Source: Verrucomicrobiota bacterium (GTDB lineage: Bacteria; Verrucomicrobiota; Verrucomicrobiia; Opitutales; Opitutaceae). From it: 64,000 bases of DNA. The DNA lies in assembly GCA_023457715.1 (NCBI GenBank), contig JAEWKR010000056.1, positions 6,548 through 70,547 of the forward strand, read 5' to 3'. How positions within the stretch are numbered: position 1 is the stretch's first letter; each line of letters begins with the position of its first letter. The position numbers were made by a program, and so were the translations under genes. The notes under the pieces are model-generated. The model made no database searches. It saw nothing but the letters and a program-made list of their open reading frames with translations, and was not told the origin of the DNA. Positions 51,209 through 63,917 of the stretch are shown piece by piece.

Positions 51209-52669
51209 GTGTTCTGCGTCCTGCATCTCGCCGAGTTTGCCCTGCAGGCCGTGCTCCGCACCGAGCCTGAAAGCAGCGGCCGGCCGGCGGCGCTTTTTAC
51301 CGAGCAAACCCGGAAATCCGTCGTGCTGGAGGCCAACGCCCTGGCGCGAGAATACGAGATCCGTGCCGGCATGACGGCTCCGCAGGCGGTGGCGCGCTGC
51401 CCCACCCTGCTGATCCGCACGCCCCAGCCTGCGGCCGAAGCGGAAGCCCGCGCCGCCCTGCTGGCCGTGGCCTTCACGCTCTCACCCACGATCGAGGACA
51501 CTGCTCCCGGCCTCTGCACCATCGACCTCAGCGCCAGCGACCCCGCCCGGTTCGAGCAGTCCGCCCGCGCCGCCGTGATCCAGTTGCGCACGCTGGGCCT
51601 GACCGCCACCGCCGGCATCGGGGCCACCCCGGTCCTCGCGCTGTACGCCGCACGCGCCAGCACCGACGACGTCCTGTGCGTCACCAACGCCCGCACCTTT
51701 CTCCACCCTCTGCCGCTCGAAGCGGCGGATCCGGCTCCCGGCGTCCGTGACATCCTGGCCACTTGGGGGCTGCGCACGCTGGGCCAGCTGACCGCGCTCC
51801 CCCGCGACGACGTGGGACGCCGGCTGGGCCCCGACGGGCTGGTCTTGTGGGATCGCGCTCAGGGCGGTGAAACGCGGCCGCTCCGAACGGTCGTTCCCGC
51901 GCAGACGTTTGCCGCCACCCTGGATTTCGAGGAAGAGATCGAGACGCTCGAGCCCCTGCTCTTCATCCTGCGCCGCTTCCTCGAACGGCTCGCGCTCGAC
52001 CTCCGCACCAGCGGTCATGTGGCCGCGGCGATGGACTTGTCCCTGCGACTCAGCGATGAGGCCACCCATCAACGTTCGTTTCGCGTGCCCGATCCCACCG
52101 CCGACGTGGAGATTCTTTTCCGTGCCCTCCAGACGCATCTGGACGCGCTGCGCACCGCGGCGGCGATTGTCTCGGTCACCCTGGTCCTGCAACCGACCCG
52201 CCCCCTGGTGCGCCAGCAGGGGCTGTTCGATACGGGTCTGCGCGATCCGCATGGGTTCAGCGAAACGCTGGCGCGCGTGACCGCCCTGGTCGGGGCCGAC
52301 CGCGTCGGCACGCCCCAGCCGGAGGATACCCATCGGCCCGATGCCGTGACGCTTCAGCCTCCGGCCCCGGTTATTCCGCCGCCGTCGCCACCGCCGCTAC
52401 ATCCCACGCTCGGGTTGCCGCTCCGCCGCTGCCGACCGCCGCTGCCTGCGCAGATCGAACTCACGGACGGGCGTCCCAGCTTTCTGTGGACGGAGCGTTT
52501 TTCCGGTGCGGTCCTGAATGTCAGGGGCCCGTGGCTCAGCAGCGGTGACTGGTGGCAGGCGAGCCGCACCTGGCGCCGGATCGAGTACGATATCGCCCTC
52601 GACACGGGCGGGCTGCTGCGCCTCGTCCGCAGCGACGACCGATGGTGGATCGAAGGGGAATACGACTAA
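51209..52669 (+). CDS. imuB: DNA polymerase Y-family protein ImuB
   Basis: A 486-residue Y-family-like protein that acts as a scaffold for translesion synthesis. FCVLHLAEFALQAVL replaces the D-x-D catalytic motif, so it is probably not an active polymerase. AREYEIRAGMTAPQAVARCP and TAGIGATPVLALYAARAS match the family palm and fingers. The finger/little-finger part follows. QQGLF at 336-340 is a good beta-clamp-binding motif (QxxLF). Start is GTG at 51209. In most cassettes dnaE2 follows imuB; here the next gene is an opposite-strand methyltransferase. Confidence 0.92.
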   Translation: MFCVLHLAEFALQAVLRTEPESSGRPAALFTEQTRKSVVLEANALAREYEIRAGMTAPQAVARCPTLLIRTPQPAAEAEARAALLAVAFTLSPTIEDTAPGLCTIDLSASDPARFEQSARAAVIQLRTLGLTATAGIGATPVLALYAARASTDDVLCVTNARTFLHPLPLEAADPAPGVRDILATWGLRTLGQLTALPRDDVGRRLGPDGLVLWDRAQGGETRPLRTVVPAQTFAATLDFEEEIETLEPLLFILRRFLERLALDLRTSGHVAAAMDLSLRLSDEATHQRSFRVPDPTADVEILFRALQTHLDALRTAAAIVSVTLVLQPTRPLVRQQGLFDTGLRDPHGFSETLARVTALVGADRVGTPQPEDTHRPDAVTLQPPAPVIPPPSPPPLHPTLGLPLRRCRPPLPAQIELTDGRPSFLWTERFSGAVLNVRGPWLSSGDWWQASRTWRRIEYDIALDTGGLLRLVRSDDRWWIEGEYD

Positions 52670-52695
52670 ACGGGATCCCGTGCGGACAACTGCCC

Positions 52696-53325
52696 TCAGC
52701 CCGCCCGCGGGCGTAGCACCTTGATATCCCAAACGTGTGCGTGCGCGCTACTGATGACCGTTTCGTGCTCCACCTCGCACGAACGATCGATGCGTCGCCA
52801 GAGCGCCCGCCAGTTGCCGGAACGATAGTAGGACACGAACAGATGACCGCCGTCAGCGAGGTGAGGCGCGAAGGCCCGCAGGGTCGCCCCCGGATCCGCC
52901 GCATAGCCAATCGTCTCATTGAACACGACCGCCTCGAACCGATCGCCCGTCGCGGGGCGCCAGTGCTCGAAATCGCCATGCACCCACTCCACCCGCTCGA
53001 GTCCCAGGCGACGCGCCTTCGCCAGCCCCTCGGCCGAGACATCGACGCCGAGGTAACGCGCAAACTCGTAGGCGCGCGAAACGTCCGCCAGCCGGCCGCT
53101 GCCGCAGCCCACGTCGAGCACCCGGGCATGCGGGTGCAGGTGGTGGATCAGCCCCGCCAGGACGAGGTTTCGCGGCAATTCCTGGAACGAGAAGAAATGA
53201 TCCCAACCGCCGCCGCGATACTCCTGATCGAAAACCTCTGCCGGCACCGGCCGCCCGAGACCTGCCGGGTCAGCCCAGACCTTGCGTCGCAGATAACGGC
53301 CGATCTTTCGGGTCAAGCCTTGCAT
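52696..53325 (-). CDS. Class I SAM-dependent methyltransferase
   Basis: A 209-residue enzyme. ARVLDVGCGSGRLADVSRAY is the SAM motif I, YLGVDVSAEGLAKARR the acidic loop, and EAVVFNETIGYAADPG motif II/III. It resembles UbiE-type small-molecule methyltransferases, not N-6 DNA methylases. The N-terminal KIGRYLRRKVWADPAGLG may be a short linker. It converges with imuB. The acceptor is unknown. Confidence 0.85.
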   Translation of the reverse strand: MQGLTRKIGRYLRRKVWADPAGLGRPVPAEVFDQEYRGGGWDHFFSFQELPRNLVLAGLIHHLHPHARVLDVGCGSGRLADVSRAYEFARYLGVDVSAEGLAKARRLGLERVEWVHGDFEHWRPATGDRFEAVVFNETIGYAADPGATLRAFAPHLADGGHLFVSYYRSGNWRALWRRIDRSCEVEHETVISSAHAHVWDIKVLRPRAG

Positions 53326-53485
53326 GGGGTGGCGTCAGAAAATCGGAGGACGCCTCCAAGTCACTCCGTAAATCCGCCCATCTGTTTCCCCCATCCGGCC
53401 TTCCGGGAGGACTCCGCGACCCCGCACGCCATGGCTTGTCTCTTTCAGTCCGGTTTTCCACGCTGGCAGGCCAACCGCGACTTCG

Positions 53486-57772
<4,287 letters not shown>

Positions 57773-57775
<3 letters not shown>

Positions 57776-59062
57776 TTTGATCCTTCCCTGATCGAACACG
57801 ATCTTGCCGTCGCAGATCGTGGTCACGACGTGGCCGCGCAGCTCCTGGCCGTGCCAGGGTGAATTACTCGACTTGCTGAAACCGGCCTTCGCGTCGTAGC
57901 GCCAGGTGATGTCAGGATCGAAGAGGCAAACGTCTCCCGGCGCGCCGGCCGCCAGCGTGCCCGCGTCCAGGTTGAGCAGCGTCGCCGGCCGCCGGGTCAT
58001 CAGATCGATCACGTGCGCCAGCTTGAACTTATTCTGCCGCACCAGCACCTCGAGCGAGACCGCCAGCGAGGTCTCCAGCCCGATGATGCCATTGGGCGCG
58101 TAATCAAACTCCCGGTCCTTCTCTCCCTCCGTATGCGGCGCGTGGTCCGTGGCGATGCAGTCGAGCGTGCCATCCCGCAGTCCTTCGATGATCGCCTGGC
58201 GATCCTCTTCCGTCCGCAGCGGCGGGTTCATCTTGAAATTCGTATCGTAGGTCCCGAGCGCTTCGTCGGTCAGCGCGATGTGGTGGGGGGTCCCCTCCGC
58301 CGTGACCCGCGCGCCCCGACTCTTGGCCCGCCGGATGACGTCCACCGAAAACCGCGAGGAAATATGCTGCAGGTGGATGTGCGCCCCGGTGTATTCCGAA
58401 AGAATGACGTTGCGGGCGACGATCAGATCTTCCGCCGCGTTCGGCCAGCCACGCAGCCCAAGTCGCGTCGAAACGACGCCTTCGTTCATCACCGCGCCCT
58501 GCGTCATCGAGTGGTCCTGACAATGGTCCATCACCGGCAGGTCGAACATCTTCGCGTACTCGACCGCACGTCGCATGAGTTCGTTGGACTGCACGCAATC
58601 GCCGTCGTCGGTGATCGCGACCACGCCGCTGCGCTTCAACGAACCGATCGGCGCGAGGGACTGCCCCTTCATCCCCACGGTGATGCACCCGGTGGGGAGC
58701 ACCTTGATCACCGCATCGCGCGCGATCACATCCCGCATCAACTGGATCGTGCCGGCATTGTCCGCCACCGGCGAGGTGTTGGGCATGCAGACGACGGTGG
58801 TGAATCCGCCCGCCGCCGCAGCACGCGAACCCGTGGCAATCGTTTCCTTGTGCGTCTGTCCCGGCTCGCGGAAATGCACGTGGACGTCCACGAGGCCCGG
58901 GCAGGCCACGAGCCCGCGTGCGTCGATCTGCCGGGCGCGCTTCCTCGCCGCGGCCGACAACGAGGCGGCGATTTTCCCGTTCTCGACGAACACATCGCCG
59001 ACTTCGTCCCGCTTCGCAGCAGGATCAATCACCCGGGCATTTCGAATCCAAAGACTAGGCAT
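57773..59062 (-). CDS. pyrC: Dihydroorotase
   Basis: A 429-residue type I dihydroorotase that cyclises carbamoyl-aspartate in pyrimidine synthesis. Metal residues are H61 and H63 in DVHVHFREPGQ, and ATDHAPHTEGEK supplies the later Asp. CMPNTSP is the flexible-loop signature. ATG at 59062 (MPSLWIRNARV) suits the family. It is the last gene of the pyrR-pyrB-pyrC cluster and is separated from pyrB by a GxxExxY gene and its inverted repeats. Confidence 0.96.
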
Positions 59063-59072
59063 GAGAAAGAGG

Positions 59073-59107
59073 GGCCACAAAAAACACAAAAAGACACAAA
59101 AAGGAGC
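59073..59107 (+). repeat. Left terminal inverted repeat flanking the GxxExxY gene
   Basis: GGCCACAAAAAACACAAAAA at 59073, then GACACAAAAAGGAGC. It is the reverse complement of 59494-59527, matching at 28 of the first 31 positions. It stands 10 bp upstream of the pyrC start codon. Confidence 0.85.
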
Positions 59108-59113
59108 CGCACA

Positions 59114-59491
59114 TTAGGTCATGAGGTACTTCTTCACGTACAGCACCGGAGCTCCGAAATTGATCAGGAGTCCCGTCTCCACGTGTCCGGACCTGAGGTA
59201 GCCGAGCAGTTGCGCGACGTGCTCCTCCGCCACGTTTCGCACGGCCTTCAATTCAACGATCAGTCTACTTTCGACAAACAGGTCGGCGAAGAATTGCCCC
59301 AAGACGGTGCCATCCTCGTCCCACACCGTAAGAGGATGCTGCTGCTCAACCTGCAAACCTCGTTTCCGCAGGCGGTTCACGAGGGCGTTCTCGTAGATTT
59401 TCTCCATGTGCCCATTGCGGTGATATGTATGGATCAGGAAGCTGGTTTCACGAACCAGGTCGCATAAAGAGTTCACAGGTATTGTATCCAT
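59114..59491 (-). CDS. GxxExxY protein, PD-(D/E)XK-like
   Basis: A 125-residue protein. GHMEKIY is the G-x-x-E-x-x-Y motif of the family. FFADLFVE and RLIVELKAV supply the D...ExK core of the PD-(D/E)XK nuclease-like fold (PDDEXK_3). Family members are of unknown function. The ATG at 59491 starts MDTIPVNSLCDL. The gene sits between pyrB and pyrC, 47 and 51 bp from them, inside a pair of 28/31-matching inverted repeats. No transposase is present. It looks inserted in a pyrimidine operon. Confidence 0.85.
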   Translation of the reverse strand: MDTIPVNSLCDLVRETSFLIHTYHRNGHMEKIYENALVNRLRKRGLQVEQQHPLTVWDEDGTVLGQFFADLFVESRLIVELKAVRNVAEEHVAQLLGYLRSGHVETGLLINFGAPVLYVKKYLMT

Positions 59492-59493
59492 GA

Positions 59494-59529
59494 ATCTTTT
59501 TGTGACTTCTCGTGTTTTTTGTGGCCACC
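59494..59529 (-). repeat. Right terminal inverted repeat flanking the GxxExxY gene
   Basis: ATCTTTTTGTGACTTCTCGTG at its start, ending GTGTTTTTTGTGGCCACC, the reverse complement of the left arm (15 bases perfect: GGCCACAAAAAACAC). Ends 10 bp before the pyrB stop codon on the minus strand. Confidence 0.85.
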
Positions 59530-59538
59530 CCAAAATCA

Positions 59539-60483
59539 TCACTCGGTCGGCATCACGTTTTCGGGCTGGCCGCCGGCGCAGAGGTAGAGGGCGGCCATGC
59601 GGACGGCGATGCCGTTGGTCACCTGCTCCAGGATCACGCTGCGCTCGCTGTCGGCGAGCTCGCTGTCGATCTCCACGCCGCGGTTGATCGGGCCGGGATG
59701 CATGATGATGGCCCGCGGATTGAGCCAGGAGGCCCGGGTCTTGTTCAGCCCGAACATGCTGGTGTACTCGCCGAGCGAGGGGAACATCCCGGCGGCCTGA
59801 CGCTCGTGTTGAATCCGCAGCAGCATGACGACCTCGGCGTCCGCCAGAGCCGACTTCAGGTCGTGCGAGACGCTGACTCCCAGGTCGGTGAACCAGCCGG
59901 GCACCAGGGTCGCGGGACCGACCAGCGTCACGGCGGCGCCGAGCTTGGTCAGAGCGTGAATGTTCGAGCGCGCCACCCGGCTGAACAGAATGTCGCCGAG
60001 GATGACCACCTTGCGCCCCCGGAGGGACCCGAGCCGCTCCTTCATCGTGAAGGTGTCGAGCAACCCCTGCGTCGGGTGCTCGTGGGCGCCGTCTCCCGCA
60101 TTGATCACGGGAATGTCCAGGATCCGCGAAAGGTAGAGGGGAGAACCCGCGGCGGCGTGCCGGATCACGATCATGTCCGCCTGCAGGGCCTGGATGTTCT
60201 GCGCCGTGTCGCGCAGCGTCTCGCCCTTCGTCGTGCTGCTGCTCGCGGCATCAAACGAGATGACGTCCGCACTCAAGCGCTTCGCCGCCATGTCGAACGC
60301 CATGCGCGTCCGGGTGCTCGGCTCGAGGAAGAGGTTGACGATCGTCTTGCCGCGCAGCGCGGGGACCTTCTTTACCGAACGCTTCAGCGTGCGTTTGAAC
60401 GCGACCGCGGTGGCGTGGATTTGTTCGATCTCGTCGAGGGAGAGCTCTTCGAGCGTGAGCAGGTGGCGGCGGTGCCAGGGCAT
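59539..60483 (-). CDS. pyrB: Aspartate carbamoyltransferase catalytic subunit
   Basis: A 314-residue enzyme that condenses carbamoyl phosphate with aspartate. The carbamoyl-phosphate loop STRTR is at 56-60 (EPSTRTRMAFDM). HPTQG in AHEHPTQGLLDT and HPGPINRGVEI complete the signature. No regulatory pyrI gene is present. It lies 11 bp after pyrR on the same strand. Confidence 0.97.
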   Translation of the reverse strand: MPWHRRHLLTLEELSLDEIEQIHATAVAFKRTLKRSVKKVPALRGKTIVNLFLEPSTRTRMAFDMAAKRLSADVISFDAASSSTTKGETLRDTAQNIQALQADMIVIRHAAAGSPLYLSRILDIPVINAGDGAHEHPTQGLLDTFTMKERLGSLRGRKVVILGDILFSRVARSNIHALTKLGAAVTLVGPATLVPGWFTDLGVSVSHDLKSALADAEVVMLLRIQHERQAAGMFPSLGEYTSMFGLNKTRASWLNPRAIIMHPGPINRGVEIDSELADSERSVILEQVTNGIAVRMAALYLCAGGQPENVMPTE

Positions 60484-60494
60484 CGTTGGAAGGG

Positions 60495-61040
60495 TTATTT
60501 GGCGTCGGCGCCGGCGCGTTGCTGGGCGTCGATGCGAATCACATCCTGGCGTGGGTCGTCGGCATCGAGCAGCACCTTGACCTTCTGCTGCCCGGTGGCG
60601 GTGAGATGGAGGCCCACGTAGTCGGCCGCAACCGGGAGGCGGCGTCCGCCCCGGTCGACGAGCACGGCCAGCTCGACCTTGGTGGGCCGGCCGTGGTCGA
60701 ACAGTTCATCCAGCGCCGCCTTCACCGTGCGGCCCGAAAACAGGACGTCATCCACGAGGATCACGGTCGCCCCGTGCACGTCGACGGGAATGTGGGTCGG
60801 CGCGAACTCCTTGGGCACCGGGTGCCGTTCGATGTCGTCACGATGGAAGGAGATGTCGATCACCCCGGACCGGGCGCGATCCAGCTTTTCCGCCAGGCGC
60901 CGGGCCAGGATGATGCCGCCATTGGCCACGCCGAGCAGCAGCAGTTTGGACGTCCCGGCATGACGTGCGGCCAGCAGGCCCGCAAGGCGATCGATGGCAT
61001 CGTGAATCTCGCTCGCGGCAATGGTCTGGGATCTGGCCAC
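60495..61040 (-). CDS. pyrR: Bifunctional pyr operon regulator/uracil phosphoribosyltransferase PyrR
   Basis: A 181-residue protein. VILVDDVLFSGRTVKAAL is the PRPP-binding motif and DISFHRDDIE precedes it. PyrR can attenuate pyr mRNA and has uracil phosphoribosyltransferase activity. GTG 61040 (VARSQTIAASEIH) matches the family start; the open frame upstream is antisense to the next genes. I searched the 140-bp leader for a PyrR-binding hairpin and saw none, so regulation by attenuation is not shown here. It heads the pyrR-pyrB-GxxExxY-pyrC cluster. Confidence 0.92.
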   Translation of the reverse strand: MARSQTIAASEIHDAIDRLAGLLAARHAGTSKLLLLGVANGGIILARRLAEKLDRARSGVIDISFHRDDIERHPVPKEFAPTHIPVDVHGATVILVDDVLFSGRTVKAALDELFDHGRPTKVELAVLVDRGGRRLPVAADYVGLHLTATGQQKVKVLLDADDPRQDVIRIDAQQRAGADAK

Positions 61041-61178
61041 GAGGAAGCGTTCTGAAGGCTGCCTGAAACGGTGGGAAGGATTTTCTGCGTGTCGTGCAGG
61101 AATTGGGGCGCGTGCCTGTGCTTGCCCACACCCCGACTTCCCCCACCTTTCAGTTTCTCTGTTTTCCAGCCTTTCCGC

Positions 61179-62012
61179 ATGGACGCATCCCCCTCGATCC
61201 TCGCCGCCGTGGCCCTGCAGCTGGCGCTCGCCGCCATCGGCCTCGTCCTGCTGTGGCGGTGCGTCCTTTCCCCGGCGGCGCGGAGGTCTGCCGGCCCCTC
61301 GCCCCTGCCCTATTGGGATCCGGAGGTCGTCGAGTTCTTCGTCCTGGTGCTGATGGTGATGCTCGGGGTTTTCTTCTTCGCCTCGCTCGGTGCGGTCGCG
61401 TCCCGCCATTTCGGGCTCACCGGCGACGCCGGTTCGATCGCCGCCGGCGCCGGCCAGCAGTTTGGCATGCTCGCCGCGATGCTCGCGTTTGCGTCGCGCT
61501 CCCCGGGCTTCCGGCTGCAGGCCCCGCGGGGCGCACTGGACGTGCTGCGCAGCGGCCTGGTCACGTTTCTGATCTCCCTCCCGCTGCTTCATCTGGCCAG
61601 CCAGCTCTGGGAGTGGCTCCTGCGGGCGGCCGGCGTGGAGGCCAGGCGTCAGGACCTCGTCCGGGTTTTCAACGATGCGGACTCGCGGGTCTTCCTGGCC
61701 GCGCTGATCTTCCTTGCGGTGGTGGTGGCGCCGCTGGCGGAGGAACTGGTGTTCCGCGCGGGCATCTTTCGCTTCCTGCGTTCGCGCCTGCCCAAGTTCG
61801 TCGCCCTCCTTGCACCCGCCGTCGCCTTTGCGGCGCTTCATGTGAACTGGACCACGCTCGAGGGGCTGGTGAGTTTCGTCCCGCTCATCCTGCTCGCGGT
61901 CATCTACTCCTTGGCGTACGAGCGCACCGGCAATATCGGCACCACGATCGTGGCTCATGCCTTGTTCAACCTGAACACGATCGTCATGATTTTCTGCGGC
62001 CTGGGAGAGTAG
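61179..62012 (+). CDS. CPBP-family intramembrane metalloprotease
   Basis: A 277-residue protein with about eight hydrophobic segments. The active-site motifs are EELVFR at about 188-193, FAALHVNW and HALFNLNT, which together form the Abi/CPBP glutamate-histidine site. These enzymes process prenylated or membrane proteins, or have other roles. ATG follows a pyrimidine-rich leader (CAGTTTCTCTGTTTTCCAG). It is divergent to pyrR and 4 bp upstream of thiL, so the two may be cotranscribed. Confidence 0.88.
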   Translation: MDASPSILAAVALQLALAAIGLVLLWRCVLSPAARRSAGPSPLPYWDPEVVEFFVLVLMVMLGVFFFASLGAVASRHFGLTGDAGSIAAGAGQQFGMLAAMLAFASRSPGFRLQAPRGALDVLRSGLVTFLISLPLLHLASQLWEWLLRAAGVEARRQDLVRVFNDADSRVFLAALIFLAVVVAPLAEELVFRAGIFRFLRSRLPKFVALLAPAVAFAALHVNWTTLEGLVSFVPLILLAVIYSLAYERTGNIGTTIVAHALFNLNTIVMIFCGLGE

Positions 62013-62016
62013 CCAC

Positions 62017-62946
62017 GTGCACCCCTTCACCGCCCAACGCTCCCAAACCGTCGCCGCGCTCGGAGAACGCCGGCTCATCGAGCAGATTCGCGCGTGGCTC
62101 GGGAGGGCGAATCCGCCCGCGCCGTTTGGCATTGGCGACGACTGCGCGGTGCTGCGCGCTTCCCCGTGCGCCCAGCTCGTCACCGTCGACCCGGTCATTT
62201 TCGGCCGGCACTTCGACGCCCGGGTCGCACCGGAAGCGGTCGGCGCAAAACTCCTGAAGCGCAACCTCAGCGATATTGCCGCCATGGGCGGCCGGCCCCG
62301 CGCGGCGGTGGTGGGGCTGACGCTCTCCGCGAACACCAAGGCGGCGTGGGTCGAAGGCTTCTACCGCGGACTGGCCCAGGCGGCGCGCACCTTTGCGGTG
62401 CCGATCGTCGGCGGCGATGTGGCCCAGGCCGACGGTGTCGTCGTCGCCAGCCTGACGCTGCTCGGTGAAGCGACCACCCGCCGTGTCCTGACCCGCACCG
62501 GCGCCCGGGTTAGCGACTGGATCTACGTCACGGGCGAACTGGGGCACACGCTTGCCACCCGCCATCACCTGACCTTTACCCCGCGGCTGCGCGAAGGCCG
62601 CTGGCTGGTGCGCCGGGAGGAAGTCAGGGCGATGATGGATCTCAGCGACGGGCTGGCCAAGGATCTGTGGTCGATCACTCCGCCCCAGGCGGTGCCCGAA
62701 GTCTCCGCCTCCGCGCTGCCTTTGCGGGCGGGTGCTGACGTTCGGGGCGCCTTGTCGGATGGCGAAGACTACGAACTGCTGGTCGCCGTGGACGGTCAGG
62801 CCGATTGCGCGCGTTTCGAACGCGCCTGGCGGCGCGCTTTCCCGCGGCCGGCGCTCACCCGGATCGGCCGTTTCGCGCGGCGCGGACGCGTGGCCGCAGG
62901 AGCCCTTCACCTCGAGGATTACCGTGGCTTTGAGCATCTACGATAA
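62017..62946 (+). CDS. thiL: Thiamine-monophosphate kinase
   Basis: A 309-residue ATP-grasp-like AIR-synthase-fold kinase that makes thiamine diphosphate. GIGDDCAVLRA, KLLKRNLSDIAAMGG and GGDVAQADGVVVASLTLLG are the core motifs, and LSDGEDYELLVAV is near the end. Start is GTG at 62017, four bases after the protease gene. The 3' end overlaps tsaE by 23 bp. Confidence 0.95.
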   Translation: MHPFTAQRSQTVAALGERRLIEQIRAWLGRANPPAPFGIGDDCAVLRASPCAQLVTVDPVIFGRHFDARVAPEAVGAKLLKRNLSDIAAMGGRPRAAVVGLTLSANTKAAWVEGFYRGLAQAARTFAVPIVGGDVAQADGVVVASLTLLGEATTRRVLTRTGARVSDWIYVTGELGHTLATRHHLTFTPRLREGRWLVRREEVRAMMDLSDGLAKDLWSITPPQAVPEVSASALPLRAGADVRGALSDGEDYELLVAVDGQADCARFERAWRRAFPRPALTRIGRFARRGRVAAGALHLEDYRGFEHLR

Positions 62947-63361
62947 ACTGCGCTCCGGAGTGACGACCTCGTCGGCGGAGGAAACCCGCGCCCTTGCGGC
63001 CGAGCTTGGCGCCGCGCTGCCGGCCGACACCACTCTCGCGCTGCACGGCAATCTGGGCGTCGGCAAGACGACGTTCGTCCAGGGCCTGGCGCGCGGCCTG
63101 GGGGTGACGGACGCGATCACGAGCCCGACCTTCAACATCTTCTCGCTGCACCGCGGCCCCACCCGCCTGATTCACCTCGACGCGTACCGGCTCGACCACG
63201 CGCGTCAGATCGAGGACCTGCTCCTGACCGATTTTCTCGAAACACCATGGTGTCTCGCGATCGAGTGGCCGGAGAGAATCGACGACTGGGTGCCCCCGGG
63301 GGCGTTGCACGTCGAGCTCGGCATCACCGCCGACGAGCAGCATACGATCCGGCTGCGCTGA
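62924..63361 (+). CDS. tsaE: tRNA threonylcarbamoyladenosine biosynthesis ATPase TsaE
   Basis: A 145-residue P-loop ATPase of the TsaBDE complex that makes t6A37 of tRNAs reading ANN codons. Walker A is GNLGVGKT at 42-49; SPTFNIFSLHRG and IHLDAYRL follow, the latter including the family Asp. GTG 62924 overlaps thiL by 23 bp; TTG 62930 is an alternative. The overlap implies translational coupling. Confidence 0.95.
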   Translation: MALSIYDKLRSGVTTSSAEETRALAAELGAALPADTTLALHGNLGVGKTTFVQGLARGLGVTDAITSPTFNIFSLHRGPTRLIHLDAYRLDHARQIEDLLLTDFLETPWCLAIEWPERIDDWVPPGALHVELGITADEQHTIRLR

Positions 63362-63450
63362 GTCGGCCGCTGGTCGGCGCGCGCAAGAACCGGCCACCTT
63401 TCCGCAATCCTTGCGCGGTCGGGACTTTCCTTTGCGGATACGATGAGCCG

Positions 63451-63702
63451 ATGTCCGATCCCACGCCCGAGGTTCACGCCCACGAAGTCATCGCGATGAT
63501 GCTGACCGCCGACGCGCCGTTCACGCGCGAGTCGCTCGTGGCCACCATCCAGCAGAAGTTCGGGACGACGACCCGTTTTTTCTCGTGCAGCGAGAGCCAC
63601 ATGGATGCCTCCGCGCTCGTCGATTTCCTCGAGTCGCGCGGCAAGTTCCAGCCCCAGGGCTCCGGCTTCGCAATGGACCCGAATCGGGTGTGCCAGCACT
63701 GA
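63451..63702 (+). CDS. YecH-like small metal-binding protein
   Basis: An 83-residue protein. EVHAHEVIAMM near the N-terminus, TRFFSCSESHMDASALV in the middle and SRGKFQ near the end match the YecH family. His and Cys residues could hold a metal ion. Function is unknown. ATG at 63451 is the natural start; upstream frame is unsupported. Confidence 0.85.
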   Translation: MSDPTPEVHAHEVIAMMLTADAPFTRESLVATIQQKFGTTTRFFSCSESHMDASALVDFLESRGKFQPQGSGFAMDPNRVCQH

Positions 63703-63706
63703 GCGG

Positions 63707-63855
63707 AAGCTGTAAGTTGTAAGCTCTAAGCTGTAGGCGGTAGGCTTTAAGCTTTAGGCTCAGAACAGCCGCCGGATAATTGCCGCAAAAAAGCACAAGA
63801 GGCCTAGAGCGGCTGCGCCGCAACCAAAGTCTAGAGCTGAGAGTTGAGAGCCGAG
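63707..63855. repeat. GTAAGCTCTAAGC/TAGGC word array
   Basis: AGCTGTAAGTTGTAAGCTCT, then AAGCTGTAGGCGGTAGGCTT and TAAGCTTTAGGC, with CTAGAG...CTAGAG flanks and a GAGAGTTGAGAG end (63805-63855). It follows the YecH gene. The GGCTGTAGGCTTAAGGCTG word also occurs at 17757-17780. Confidence 0.75.
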
Positions 63856-63917
63856 CTTGCGGAGCGTTTGATCCGCGGTCGGGTGGAACGCCAGCGGCCG
63901 TGGCGTAACTTGAGGTT

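Noticed and set aside
61041..61178. A PyrR-responsive attenuator before pyrR
   Set aside because: No conserved PyrR-binding hairpin and no anti-terminator/terminator pair was seen in the leader.
60495..62339. A 614-residue open frame on the minus strand ending in PyrR
   Set aside because: Only the last 181 residues are PyrR; the upstream part is antisense to the CPBP protease and thiL and has the Arg/Glu/Gly/Gln-rich composition of a shadow frame. GTG at 61040 gives the family start.
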